Origin: CAVUMR01 sp963742715
Lineage (GTDB): Bacteria; Actinomycetota; Actinomycetes; Mycobacteriales; Micromonosporaceae
Assembly: GCA_963742715.1 (NCBI GenBank)
Contig: CAVUMR010000001.1
Span: forward strand, 558,001 to 622,000
DNA length: 64,000 nt
Direction of reading: 5' to 3'
Position numbers and translations under genes: made by a program
Shown here: positions 1 through 7,600 of the stretch, piece after piece
Position numbering within the stretch: the first letter of the stretch is position 1
Layout: each line of letters starts with the position of its first letter
Notes under the pieces: model-generated
What the model saw: the letters and a program-made list of their open reading frames with translations, nothing else
Database searches by the model: none
What the model was told of the DNA's origin: nothing

Positions 1-477
1 CACCGGATCGGCGGCCTGGAGAAGGCCGACGGTACCGGCGACATCTCCTACGACCCGGCCAACCACGACACGATGACGCGACTGCGGGCCGCCCGGATCG
101 AGGCGATCGCGCAGGACCTGCCGCCGATCGACGTGGACGACCCGGGGCGCGAGACCGGTGACGGCGCGAAGGTGCTGGTACTGGGCTGGGGCTCGACGTA
201 CGGGCCGATCGGCGCCGCGGTACGCCGGCTGCGCGGCCAGGGCCACAAGGTCGCGCAGGTACACCTGCGGCACCTCAACCCGCTGCCGTCCGACCTCGGC
301 GCGGTGCTGGCCAGCTACGACCGGGTGGTCATCCCGGAGATGAACCTCGGCCAGCTAGCCTCGGTCATCCGGTCCCGCTACCTGGTCGACGCCATCGCGT
401 ACAACAAGGTCCGCGGCATGCCGTTCACCTCCGCCGAGCTGGAGACGGCACTCGAGGAGGTCATCAAGAATGTCTGA
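1..477 (+). CDS. korA: 2-oxoacid:ferredoxin oxidoreductase alpha subunit, 3' part
   Basis: C-terminal part of the alpha subunit of a two-subunit 2-oxoacid (probably 2-oxoglutarate):ferredoxin oxidoreductase. With KorB it turns a 2-oxoacid plus CoA into acyl-CoA, CO2 and reduced ferredoxin in the cytosol. The frame is open from base 1, so the true start lies upstream; the Met at 73 is internal. The first residues (HRIGGLEKADGTG, then ISYDP) and the later GWGSTYGPI and LRHLNPLP stretches are typical of the family's C-terminal domain. The stop at 475-477 overlaps the korB start, so the two are translationally coupled. Identity to the 2-oxoglutarate rather than pyruvate class is by family resemblance. 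Confidence 0.93.
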   Translation, partial: HRIGGLEKADGTGDISYDPANHDTMTRLRAARIEAIAQDLPPIDVDDPGRETGDGAKVLVLGWGSTYGPIGAAVRRLRGQGHKVAQVHLRHLNPLPSDLGAVLASYDRVVIPEMNLGQLASVIRSRYLVDAIAYNKVRGMPFTSAELETALEEVIKNV

Positions 478-1543
478 GAGTGTGCTGCCGGGCCACCGGC
501 GGATGTTCGACCTGCTGCCGAAGTCGGACACGAAGATGTCCATGAAGGACTTCAAGAGCGACCAGGAGGTCCGCTGGTGCCCCGGCTGCGGGGACTACGC
601 GATCCTCGCCGCCATGCAGAGCTTCCTGCCGGACCTGGGCATCCGCCGGGAGAACACGGTCATCATCTCCGGGATCGGCTGCGCGGCGCGGTTCCCGTAC
701 TACGTCGACTGCTACGGCATGCACTCGATCCACGGCCGGGCGCCGGCGATCGCGACCGGCCTCGCGGTGACCCGCCCGGACCTGTCGGTGTGGGTGGTGA
801 CCGGCGACGGCGACTCGCTGTCGATCGGCGGCAACCACCTCATCCACGCGCTGCGGCGCAACGTGAACATCAAGATCCTGATGTTCAACAACCGGATCTA
901 CGGGCTGACCAAGGGCCAGTACTCCCCCACCTCGGAGCTGGGCAAGGTCACCAAGTCAACCCCGGTGGGCTCCGCTGACGAGCCCTTCAACCCGATCTCA
1001 CTCGCCATCGGGGCCGAGGCTTCTTTTGTCGCGCGTACGTTGGACAGCGACCGCAAGCACCTGACCTCGGTACTGCGGGCCGCCACGGAGCACCCGGGCA
1101 GCGCGTTCGTCGAGATCTACCAGAACTGCCCGATCTTCAACGACGACGCGTTCGAGACCCTCAAGAACCCGGCTACCCGGGACGAGGCGATCATCCGGCT
1201 CGAGCACGGGCAGCCGCTGCAGTTCGGCAAGGACAACGGCTGGTCGGTGACGCGTACCGCGGCCGGGTTCGGGCTGCGGGTGGCTCGTACCGAGGAGATC
1301 GATCCGGCCGACGTGATCGTGCACGACCAGCAGAACCCCGACCCGTCGTACGCGTTCGCGCTGTCCCGGCTGCCCGAGTCCGACCTGCGGAACACTCCGA
1401 TGGGCGTGTTCCGCTCGGTCGACCGGTCCAGTTACGACGAGCTGGTACGCGCGCAGGTCAGCGACGCCAAGTCCACTGTGGACGATCCACAGGAAGCGCT
1501 GGCGTCACTGCTGACCGGCCGCGACACCTGGACGATCGGCTAG
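470..1543 (+). CDS. korB: 2-oxoacid:ferredoxin oxidoreductase beta subunit
   Basis: Thiamine diphosphate-binding beta subunit partnering KorA; 357 residues, usual for the family. The N-terminal CPGCGDY motif supplies Fe-S ligands, and GDGDSLSIGGNHLIHALRRN near residues 107-126 is the ThDP/Mg binding segment. IYGLTKGQYSPTS follows, as in other KorB proteins. The ATG at 470 overlaps the end of korA by 8 bases. The reaction is CoA-dependent oxidative decarboxylation feeding electrons to ferredoxin, a bypass or supplement to the 2-oxoglutarate dehydrogenase complex. A strong hairpin 12 bases after the stop closes the operon. Confidence 0.95.
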   Translation: MSESVLPGHRRMFDLLPKSDTKMSMKDFKSDQEVRWCPGCGDYAILAAMQSFLPDLGIRRENTVIISGIGCAARFPYYVDCYGMHSIHGRAPAIATGLAVTRPDLSVWVVTGDGDSLSIGGNHLIHALRRNVNIKILMFNNRIYGLTKGQYSPTSELGKVTKSTPVGSADEPFNPISLAIGAEASFVARTLDSDRKHLTSVLRAATEHPGSAFVEIYQNCPIFNDDAFETLKNPATRDEAIIRLEHGQPLQFGKDNGWSVTRTAAGFGLRVARTEEIDPADVIVHDQQNPDPSYAFALSRLPESDLRNTPMGVFRSVDRSSYDELVRAQVSDAKSTVDDPQEALASLLTGRDTWTIG

Positions 1544-1554
1544 GCGTATCACTC

Positions 1555-1593
1555 CTGAGGGGGCTGTCGGTCGCTGACCGACGGCCCCCTCAG
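1555..1593. terminator. bidirectional hairpin terminator after korB
   Basis: An 18-bp stem with one G-T pair and a three-base loop (GCT) lies immediately after korB. The outer arms are CTGAGGGGGC and GCCCCCTCAG. It sits between korB and the convergent small DUF6295 gene, whose last codons overlap its right edge, so it can serve both strands. Confidence 0.8.
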
Positions 1594-1883
1594 CCTGTCC
1601 GGCCCTGGCGTTGTTGCGCGGCGGAGGCGAGCCCGGCCGGCGCCGAGGCCAGCGCGGCGTGAATGGCGTCCACCAGCGCGAGCGCGGCCTCCTCGGTCAG
1701 CTCCACCGCGACCCGCGCCGCCGGGCCCCGGTCCGGATTGGCGAAGTCGATGTTCAGCGTGTGGTCGAACTGCGCGTGCTGCGGATGGTCGACGTACACG
1801 GTGGCCTGGGTCAGCGGAAACCAGCCGGTGGCGCCCTTGCCGCTGCCCTCGATCGGGGTCTTCTCGGTCAGGTAGGTACACAT
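1590..1883 (-). CDS. small DUF6295 family protein
   Basis: 97-residue soluble protein beginning MCTYLTEKTPIEGSGKG, which I recognise as the actinobacterial DUF6295 family; function unknown. No signal peptide or membrane segment. The ATG at 1883 is preferred over the in-frame GTG at 1892 because AAGGGG sits 9 bases upstream of it. That ribosome site overlaps the stop codon (1896-1898) of the upstream dienelactone hydrolase gene, so the two form a tight operon. Residues about 15-50 (FPLTQATVYVDHP, HTLNIDFANP) look like a beta-rich fold. Nothing catalytic is evident. Confidence 0.8.
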   Translation of the reverse strand: MCTYLTEKTPIEGSGKGATGWFPLTQATVYVDHPQHAQFDHTLNIDFANPDRGPAARVAVELTEEAALALVDAIHAALASAPAGLASAAQQRQGRTG

Positions 1884-1895
1884 GCTTGGCACCCC

Positions 1896-2645
1896 TTAGG
1901 ACGAGGCCAGGTACCGGCCGAAGAAGTCGAAGATCCGCTGCCAGCCCTCGACCGCGGCGTGCTGCCGGTACGCCGGCCGGTCCACCGCGAAGAACGCGTG
2001 CCCGGCGTTGTCGTACGTGTGGAACTCGCACGTCTTGCCCAGCCGTTCGAGCTCCTTCTCCAGCTCGGCCGTCTCGGCCGGTGACGGGTACTGGTCCTCC
2101 GCGCCGAACAGGCCGAGCAGCGGGCAGGACAGGTTGGGCGCCTGGTCCACGATCGGCGTCATCGTCTTCACCGGCGAATCGCTCGGCGGCGAGCCGATCA
2201 CGAACGCGCCGTAGCAGTCGACCGCCGCGTCCACCGGCAGGTTGCAGCCGACCAGGAACGCGTGCCGGCCACCGGAACAGTGCCCGATCACGCCCACCTT
2301 GCCGTTGGACGAGGTCATCGCGCGCAGGTACGCGGCCGCACCGGCGACGTCACCGAGCAGCCGGTCGTCCGGCACCCCACCGGCGGCGCGGACGGTCGCC
2401 GCCGCGTCGTCCGGGCTCGCGCCGGGCGCCTCCCGCCAGTAAAGGTTCGGGCAGACCGCGAGGTACCCGCCGGCGGCGAACCTACGGACCATCTCCTTGG
2501 TCGCGCGGTCGTACCCCGGCATGTGGTGGATCACCACCACGCCGCCGTAGGGCCCCTGGCCGAGCGGTCGGGCGAGGTACGCCTCGACCTGGTCGCCGCC
2601 GGCTCCGGTGATCGCCACCGTCTCCGCCATCATCGCGTCGTACAT
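1896..2645 (-). CDS. dienelactone hydrolase family protein
   Basis: 249-residue alpha/beta hydrolase of the dienelactone hydrolase family, cytosolic. Visible features are an N-terminal GGVVVIHHMPGYD strand/oxyanion region, a nucleophile elbow GHCSGGRH in which Cys is the probable nucleophile as in DLH enzymes, an acidic residue in FGAEDQYP, and a catalytic His in DNAGHAFF near the end. Substrate unknown; the family hydrolyses lactones and small esters. The start is placed at ATG 2645 (MYDAMMAETV) because GGGAG lies 8 bases before it; the frame stays open upstream to 2735 but that part is not conserved. First gene of a two-gene operon with the DUF6295 gene, divergent from the holin-like gene. 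Confidence 0.88.
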   Translation of the reverse strand: MYDAMMAETVAITGAGGDQVEAYLARPLGQGPYGGVVVIHHMPGYDRATKEMVRRFAAGGYLAVCPNLYWREAPGASPDDAAATVRAAGGVPDDRLLGDVAGAAAYLRAMTSSNGKVGVIGHCSGGRHAFLVGCNLPVDAAVDCYGAFVIGSPPSDSPVKTMTPIVDQAPNLSCPLLGLFGAEDQYPSPAETAELEKELERLGKTCEFHTYDNAGHAFFAVDRPAYRQHAAVEGWQRIFDFFGRYLASS

Positions 2646-2749
2646 CGGTACTCCCGTCAGGTCGTACAAGCCCGAGCCGTGCCGCTGGACAGACCGGACC
2701 GGCCCTGCCGGCCCCCCATCGATCCGTCCGGACATGGCACCATCGAACC

Positions 2750-3127
2750 GTGAAGATCCTTCTCAAGGTACTCATCACGGCAGTGGCGGTTTGGGCTTCC
2801 ACCCTGCTGCCGAACATCGATCTCGGCAACGCGTCGGTAGCCAAGAAGGTCATCACGATCCTCGCGGTCGCGGTGATCTTCGGCGTTATCAACGCGGTGA
2901 TCAAGCCGGTCATCAAGGTGGTCGGCTGCGCGTTCTACCTGCTCACGCTCGGGCTGATCGCGCTGGTGGTGAACGCCGGACTGTTCTGGCTGTCCAGTTG
3001 GATCGCGGGTCAGCTCGACCTGCCGTTCCACGTGGACGGCTTCTGGGCCGCGTTCTGGGGCGCGCTCATCGTCGGCGTGGTGAGTTTCGTACTCCACCTG
3101 GTGGTCCCGGACCGGGACGACGATTGA
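2750..3127 (+). CDS. holin-like membrane protein (phage holin family / PF04020-like)
   Basis: 125-residue membrane protein with about four hydrophobic segments (roughly residues 5-22, 32-50, 57-80 and 98-118), matching the small family annotated as phage holin family protein that is widespread in bacterial chromosomes. Its physiological role is not established and no phage genes are nearby. The GTG start at 2750 precedes MKILLKVLITAVAVW. The gene is followed without gap by a GNAT gene whose TTG start overlaps its TGA stop. The tail ends PDRDDD, a charged cytosolic end. Confidence 0.82.
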   Translation: MKILLKVLITAVAVWASTLLPNIDLGNASVAKKVITILAVAVIFGVINAVIKPVIKVVGCAFYLLTLGLIALVVNAGLFWLSSWIAGQLDLPFHVDGFWAAFWGALIVGVVSFVLHLVVPDRDDD

Positions 3128-3714
3128 CCGATGACGGCGCGGCCGGGCCGGGCACCGACACCTCGGTGCTCGCCGGCCGCGTCGACGGGTACGAGATCTC
3201 GACCGACCCGGACCGGCTGGACGTCGCGCGGATCCACCACTGGCTGTCCACCGACGCGTACTGGTCGCTCGGCCGCCCGCTCGACCAGGTCCGGAGTGCG
3301 ATCGACCACTCGGTGAACTACGGGCTGTACGACGGGTCGGGACAGCAGGTGGGGTACGCCCGCGCGGTCACCGATCTGGCCACGTTCGCCTGGCTGTGCG
3401 ACGTGTACATCGAGCCGGATGCGCGCGGGCGCGGGCTCGGCGGCTGGCTGGTCGGCACCCTCACCGGGCACCTGTCCGACTTCGGCGTGTACCGCATCAT
3501 CCTCAAGACGCGGGACGCGCACGAGGTGTACCGGCGGTACGGCTACGAGCTGGTACCGGACGGCGACCGGTGGATGGTGTGGAGCGCGCCCGGTACCGAG
3601 GGCGACGAGCAGTTCGACCTGCTCGGCTCCGCCGCCGGCGACGTCCCGGACCCGGCGGACGGCCCCGACGACTCCGCGGCCGGCCGTGACGACGGCCACA
3701 GCGGTACGGAGTAG
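3124..3714 (+). CDS. GNAT family N-acetyltransferase
   Basis: 196-residue acetyl-CoA-dependent acyltransferase of the GNAT fold. The coenzyme A pyrophosphate loop is seen as ARGRGLGGWL (R-x-x-G-x-G type) near residues 100-109, preceded by the CDVYIEPD beta4 strand and followed by RIILKTRDAHEVYRRYGYE, the usual beta5 and C-terminal segment. Substrate unknown. No ATG suits; TTG at 3124 overlaps the preceding stop (TTGA) and has GGGACG a few bases upstream, so I take it as the start. The last 30 residues are acidic and Gly/Asp-rich and probably disordered. Confidence 0.82.
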   Translation: MTDDGAAGPGTDTSVLAGRVDGYEISTDPDRLDVARIHHWLSTDAYWSLGRPLDQVRSAIDHSVNYGLYDGSGQQVGYARAVTDLATFAWLCDVYIEPDARGRGLGGWLVGTLTGHLSDFGVYRIILKTRDAHEVYRRYGYELVPDGDRWMVWSAPGTEGDEQFDLLGSAAGDVPDPADGPDDSAAGRDDGHSGTE

Positions 3715-3730
3715 TGGCAGGTAGGGGCCT

Positions 3731-3736
3731 TACAGT
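3731..3736 (+). promoter_or_regulatory. -10 box of a probable leaderless rarD transcript
   Basis: TACAGT ends 6 bases before the ATG at 3743 and no Shine-Dalgarno sequence is present, so transcription likely begins at or next to the A of the start codon. No convincing -35 hexamer is visible. Confidence 0.45.
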
Positions 3737-3742
3737 GGCGCA

Positions 3743-4870
3743 ATGAGCGAGGAGCGGCGCGGCTACCTGTACGCCGTCTCCGTCTACCTCATCTGGGGCC
3801 TGCTTCCGTTGTACTGGAAGCTGCCGATGGCCTCTCCGCTGGAGATCCTCGCCCAGCGGATCGTCTGGTCGGCGCTGTTCTGCGTGCTGCTGCTCGCCGT
3901 ACTGCGCCACTGGGGGTTCCTGCGCGGGCTGGTCCGCGACCCTCGCACGCTGGCCCGGGTGGCGGCCGCCGGCATCCTGGTCACGATCAACTGGGGCGCG
4001 TACATCTACGGCGTGCAGTCCGGTCGGGTCGTCGAGACCTCCCTCGGGTACTTCATGAACCCGCTGGTGTCCGTACTGCTCGGCGTCCTGGTGCTGCGGG
4101 AGCGGCTGCGCCGGGCGCAGTGGTTCGCGGTCGGGGTCGGCGCGGCCGCGATGGCCATCCTCACGGTCGACTACGGCCACCCGCCGTGGATCGCACTGGC
4201 GCTCGCGTTCTCGTTCGGCTGCTACGGGCTGGTCAAGAAGACGCTGCCGCTCGGCGCCAGCGAGGGCCTGTTCGCGGAGTCCACGATCCTCGTCCTACCG
4301 GCGCTCGGCTACCTCGGCTGGTTGCAGGTCGCGGGCGGCGGTACCGCGCTCGGCATCTCGGTCTGGCACACGTTGTTGCTGGCCAGTACCGGTCTGGCCA
4401 CCGCCATCCCGTTGTTGCTCTTCGCCGGCGCGGCCCGCCGGGTACCGCTGTCCGTGCTCGGCATGCTGCAGTACCTGGCTCCGATCCTGCAGTTCCTGCT
4501 CGGCGTGTTTGCCTTCCACGAGCCGATGACGCCGGTACGGCTGGCCGGATTCGTACTCGTCTGGATCGGGCTGGCCGTGTTCACCGGCGACGGCCTGTAC
4601 CAGCGCCGGCAGCGGCTGCGCGCGGCCCGATCTGAGCGCGCGGCCCGATCCGAAAGCGCGGCCCGATCCGACGGCGCGGCCCGATCCGACCGCGCGGCCC
4701 GATCCGACAGCGCGGCCCGATCCGACAGCGCGGCCCGCTCGGAGCCCGCCGCCGGCGCGGAGCGCGGCAGGTCAGGTGACGTAGCGCAGCAGGACGCTGC
4801 CGTCCGGCTTGCGCAGCTCCAGCCGGGCCAGCTCCTCGGAGTGGAACCGGGTCGTGGTCCGGATGAGTAG
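3743..4870 (+). CDS. rarD: EamA/RarD family transporter with repeat tail
   Basis: 375-residue inner-membrane permease of the drug/metabolite transporter superfamily, RarD subgroup, with about ten hydrophobic helices in two EamA halves (residues about 6-140 and 150-292). MSEERRGYLYAVSVYLIWGL and QSGRVVETSLGYFMNPL are characteristic of RarD. Family members are named for chloramphenicol sensitivity; the natural substrate is unknown. After the last helix the protein runs into seven six-residue AARS(E/D)x repeats (4622-4747), then about 40 residues of low-complexity tail. The final 99 bases overlap the convergent anti-sigma gene. The tail is absent from typical RarD proteins and may be frame read-out after an expanded repeat. 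Confidence 0.88.
   Translation: MSEERRGYLYAVSVYLIWGLLPLYWKLPMASPLEILAQRIVWSALFCVLLLAVLRHWGFLRGLVRDPRTLARVAAAGILVTINWGAYIYGVQSGRVVETSLGYFMNPLVSVLLGVLVLRERLRRAQWFAVGVGAAAMAILTVDYGHPPWIALALAFSFGCYGLVKKTLPLGASEGLFAESTILVLPALGYLGWLQVAGGGTALGISVWHTLLLASTGLATAIPLLLFAGAARRVPLSVLGMLQYLAPILQFLLGVFAFHEPMTPVRLAGFVLVWIGLAVFTGDGLYQRRQRLRAARSERAARSESAARSDGAARSDRAARSDSAARSDSAARSEPAAGAERGRSGDVAQQDAAVRLAQLQPGQLLGVEPGRGPDE
4622..4747 (+). repeat. 18-bp tandem repeat, 7 copies, in the rarD 3' end
   Basis: Seven consecutive 18-bp units of the form GCGGCCCGATCCGANNGC encode AARSER, AARSES, AARSDG, AARSDR, AARSDS, AARSDS and AARSEP. The differences lie mainly in the last codon of each unit. Confidence 0.9.
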
Positions 4871-5515
4871 GTTCTCCCCGGGCGCCACCAGCCAGGACGA
4901 CAGCTGCTCGGTCACCCCGTCGGCGGAGACCGCGAAGAGCTGGTACTCCCAGCGCCGGTGCGGGCGGTAGTCGGGAAGATCGGCGTACCGGCAGTGCATC
5001 TGGATGTCGGTGCCCCACGCCTCGTCGATCAGGCGCACGTCCGCGGACACCGGCAGGCCGGTGCGTACCGGCTGCATCGCGTGCGACTCACTGGCCGGCG
5101 TCGACCCGATCGCGGTCGGCGTACCGCCGCCGGAGTTCCGGTTGAGATCAGCGGCCAGCACCCCACCACCGACGCCGAGCAGCAGCGCGAGTACGGCGGC
5201 CGCGGCGGCGACCAGCGCCGACCGTCGCCAGCCGCGCCGGCGCTCGGACGCGGCGGTGGCCAGCAGCCTCGGCAGTACCGCCGGGGACAGCACCGGCCGG
5301 CTGGGCAGGTCGAGAGCGGTCGCGCCGACCGACGCGACCTCGTTCGCCACCGCGGGATCCAGCCGCGCCATCAGCCCCGGCATGCCGGCGAGATCGGCCA
5401 CCGACTGCTGGCAGGACGGACAGCTCTGCAGGTGCCGCTCGTACGCGTCCCGCTCGGCCGGGGAGAGCGCACCGAGGACGTACGCCGCGTCGTCATGCGC
5501 GTACCCGCACCTCAT
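4772..5515 (-). CDS. anti-sigma factor with zf-HC2 zinc finger
   Basis: 247-residue single-pass membrane anti-sigma factor. The N-terminal anti-sigma domain carries the zinc motif H-x3-C-x2-C (HLQSCPSC, residues about 27-34) within a zf-HC2 helix bundle. A hydrophobic segment at about 106-128 (ALVAAAAAVLALLLGVGGG) crosses the membrane, leaving an extracytoplasmic C-terminal domain of about 120 residues. The ATG at 5515 overlaps the sigma gene stop (ATGA) and has GGGGGTGA upstream, so it is coupled to and presumably sequesters the adjacent ECF sigma factor. The signal sensed is unknown. Its 3' end overlaps the convergent rarD tail. Confidence 0.88.
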   Translation of the reverse strand: MRCGYAHDDAAYVLGALSPAERDAYERHLQSCPSCQQSVADLAGMPGLMARLDPAVANEVASVGATALDLPSRPVLSPAVLPRLLATAASERRRGWRRSALVAAAAAVLALLLGVGGGVLAADLNRNSGGGTPTAIGSTPASESHAMQPVRTGLPVSADVRLIDEAWGTDIQMHCRYADLPDYRPHRRWEYQLFAVSADGVTEQLSSWLVAPGENLLIRTTTRFHSEELARLELRKPDGSVLLRYVT

Positions 5516-6048
5516 TGCGTCACCCCCATCTCCTCCAGTACCAGCTTCAATGCCCGTAATGCGTAGTGCGTCCGTGACTTCACCGTGCCGGCCGGTACCC
5601 CCAGCCGGGTCGCCGCCTCGGCCACCGAACGGCCACGGTAGAAGCACTCCACCAGCACCTCGCGGTGCGGGACGGAGAGCTGCCGCAGCGCGTCCGACAG
5701 CAGCCAACTTTCCAGTGCCCGGTCCGTCTCGTCCGGGGCTGGCCGCTCCGGTACCGAGTCGGTGACCACCTCACCTACCCGCGCCGTACGCCGACGCCAG
5801 GCGTCAATGGCGAGGTTACGCGCAGTAGTGAACAACCATCCACGTACCGATCCGCGGCTCGGATCCAGCGCCTCCGGGTGACGCCAGGCCCGCAGCAGCG
5901 TCTCCTGGACCAGATCCTCGGCCCGCTCCCGGTCGCCGCCGGTCAGCCGTAACGCGTGGCCGTACAGCGCGTCACCATGCTCGGCATGCAGCGCGCGCAG
6001 CAGGTCCGTGGTACTCGGATCCAGTTGACTACCTCCGCCTCTGCCCAA
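5512..6048 (-). CDS. ECF RNA polymerase sigma factor (SigL/SigK-like)
   Basis: About 178 residues with sigma region 2 (ALYGHALRLTGGDRERAEDL, then VQETLLRAWRHP; and FTTARNLAIDAWRRR) and region 4.2 helix-turn-helix (REVLVECFYRGRSVAEAA, then TRLGVPAGTVKSRTHYALRAL). It directs core polymerase to promoters for an unknown stress regulon and is paired with the zf-HC2 anti-sigma factor overlapping its stop. The start is uncertain: TTG at 6048 gives the annotated length but has no ribosome site, whereas GGAGG stands 7 bases before an in-frame CTG at 6024. No ATG or GTG is available in between. Confidence 0.87.
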   Translation of the reverse strand: MGRGGGSQLDPSTTDLLRALHAEHGDALYGHALRLTGGDRERAEDLVQETLLRAWRHPEALDPSRGSVRGWLFTTARNLAIDAWRRRTARVGEVVTDSVPERPAPDETDRALESWLLSDALRQLSVPHREVLVECFYRGRSVAEAATRLGVPAGTVKSRTHYALRALKLVLEEMGVTQ

Positions 6049-6221
6049 GTCCCACGCGCGGTACCCGGGCCCGGTTCAGTCTCGGGTGTCGCCCGCCCGG
6101 CCCGCCGGCCGGGGCCGACCCGCGGACGGGCAGGCGAGCCATCGGGCCAGCGCGGGTCAACGTGCAGGCCAGCGGGCGTCCGTGAGGCGCATTGCACAGG
6201 CGGGACACCGGCCGGTCGGCA

Positions 6222-6227
6222 TAGGTT
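6222..6227 (+). promoter_or_regulatory. possible -10 box of a leaderless MFS gene
   Basis: TAGGTT lies 7 bases before the ATG at 6235, which has no recognisable ribosome binding site. The geometry is close to that before rarD and higB. Confidence 0.35.
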
Positions 6228-6234
6228 CGAAGCG

Positions 6235-7533
6235 ATGCCCTCCAGCGACACCTCCGGTCCGGCCGACGCCGCGGCGGCCGACGTGATCGGCGCCACCGCC
6301 CGGCCTACACCTGCCACCCCGCCTCCGCCTGCCACCCCGCCGATGCTCACCACCCGGCCGCGACGCGCCGCCGCCGGCGCGGTGGCGACCACCGTGGCCA
6401 GTGTGCTCCCGGTGTTCCTGTTCAGCGGGCTTGCCGTCCAGATCGCCCGTGACCTGCACTTCTCCCCGGCCGGACAGGGCCTGGCGGTGGCCTGCTACTT
6501 CGGCTTCAGCGCGATCTGCTCGGTACCGGCCGGCGCGGTGGTCGAGCGGTACGGCTCGACCTGGGTGAGCCGGGCGGCGATCCTGACCTCGGCCGTACTG
6601 CTCATCACGCTGCCCGTGCTGGCCCGCTCGTACCTGGCCCTGCTGGTCCTGCTGGTGCTGGCCGGTACCGCGAACGCGCTCGGGCAGCTGGCGGCGAACC
6701 TGTCCCTCGCGCACTTCATCCCACTCCACCGGCAGGGGCTCTCGTTCGGGCTCAAGCAGGCCGCCATCCCGATCGCGACCCTGCTGGCCGGGGTGTCGGT
6801 ACCGGTGATCGCACTCACCCTCGGCTGGCAGTGGGCGTTCGTGCTCGCCGGGCTGCTCGCCCTGGCCGCGCTGCCGCTGGTACCGCCGGCCGAGCCGGGC
6901 GGCCACCGGGCCGGTACCAGGGACCACGACCGGGCCACCGGCGCGCTGGTGGTGATCGCCGTGGCCTGCGGGCTCGGTTCGGCCGGCGGCAGCGCGCTGA
7001 GCGCGTTCGTGGTCCGCTCCGCCGCCGACGGCGGGATCGCGCCGGGCCTGGCCGGGCTGACCCTCTCGCTGGGCAGCGTGGTCAGCATCGTCGTCCGCAT
7101 CGGCGGTGGCGCGCTGGCCGATCGTCGTCGCGGCGGGCATCTCGCCGTGGTCGCCGGCATGCTCGGTGGTGGCGCCGCTGGTCTGGCGCTGCTCGCCGAC
7201 CAGCAGGTATGGACGCTCCTGGCCGGCACGATCGTCGGGTTCGGGCTCGGCTGGTCCTGGCCGGGAGTCCTCAACTTCGCGGTGGTGCGGCTCAACCCGT
7301 CCGCTCCGGCCGCCGCCACCTCGATAACCCAGTCCGGGGTGTACGCCGGGGGCTCGCTCGGGCCACTGTGCTTCGGCGCGCTGGTGGCCGCCACCTCGTA
7401 CCCGACCGGCTGGCTCGCCGCCGGCGTGGCGATGGCGCTGGCCGCGGTGCTGATGGGCGTCGGCGCGGTGCTGATGAGCCGGCACCCGGCGAGCCGGTCC
7501 GCTCGACCAACTCAGCCGGTCTGCTCGACTTGA
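6235..7533 (+). CDS. MFS transporter
   Basis: 432-residue major facilitator superfamily permease with about 12 transmembrane segments from residue 45 on, after a Pro/Ala/Thr-rich cytosolic leader of about 40 residues. GAVVERYGSTWVSR corresponds to the loop 2-3 signature and GGGALADRRRGG to its repeat in the second half. The substrate cannot be predicted. The ATG at 6235 (MPSSDTS) is chosen because the frame upstream overlaps the divergent sigma gene and has no conserved features. The C-terminal tail runs into the tandem repeat at 7491-7600. Divergent from the ECF sigma gene across 186 bases. Confidence 0.85.
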   Translation: MPSSDTSGPADAAAADVIGATARPTPATPPPPATPPMLTTRPRRAAAGAVATTVASVLPVFLFSGLAVQIARDLHFSPAGQGLAVACYFGFSAICSVPAGAVVERYGSTWVSRAAILTSAVLLITLPVLARSYLALLVLLVLAGTANALGQLAANLSLAHFIPLHRQGLSFGLKQAAIPIATLLAGVSVPVIALTLGWQWAFVLAGLLALAALPLVPPAEPGGHRAGTRDHDRATGALVVIAVACGLGSAGGSALSAFVVRSAADGGIAPGLAGLTLSLGSVVSIVVRIGGGALADRRRGGHLAVVAGMLGGGAAGLALLADQQVWTLLAGTIVGFGLGWSWPGVLNFAVVRLNPSAPAAATSITQSGVYAGGSLGPLCFGALVAATSYPTGWLAAGVAMALAAVLMGVGAVLMSRHPASRSARPTQPVCST

Positions 7534-7600
7534 CTCAGCCGGTCCGGTCGACCTAACTCAGCCGGTCTGCTCGACCTGACTCAGCCGGTCCGGTCGACCA
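7491..7600. repeat. 23-bp tandem repeat, about 5 copies, between two convergent genes
   Basis: Units of the form CAGCCGGTCYGSTCGACCTR followed by ACT recur at 7491, 7513, 7536, 7559 and 7582, the first 22 bp and the last partial. They span the 3' ends of both the MFS gene and the convergent polyprenyl synthase gene and cover the 47-base gap between them. Confidence 0.9.

Noticed and set aside
2750..3127. Prophage remnant suggested by the holin-family protein
   Set aside because: No other phage gene, integrase or attachment site nearby; this family is chromosomal in many bacteria.
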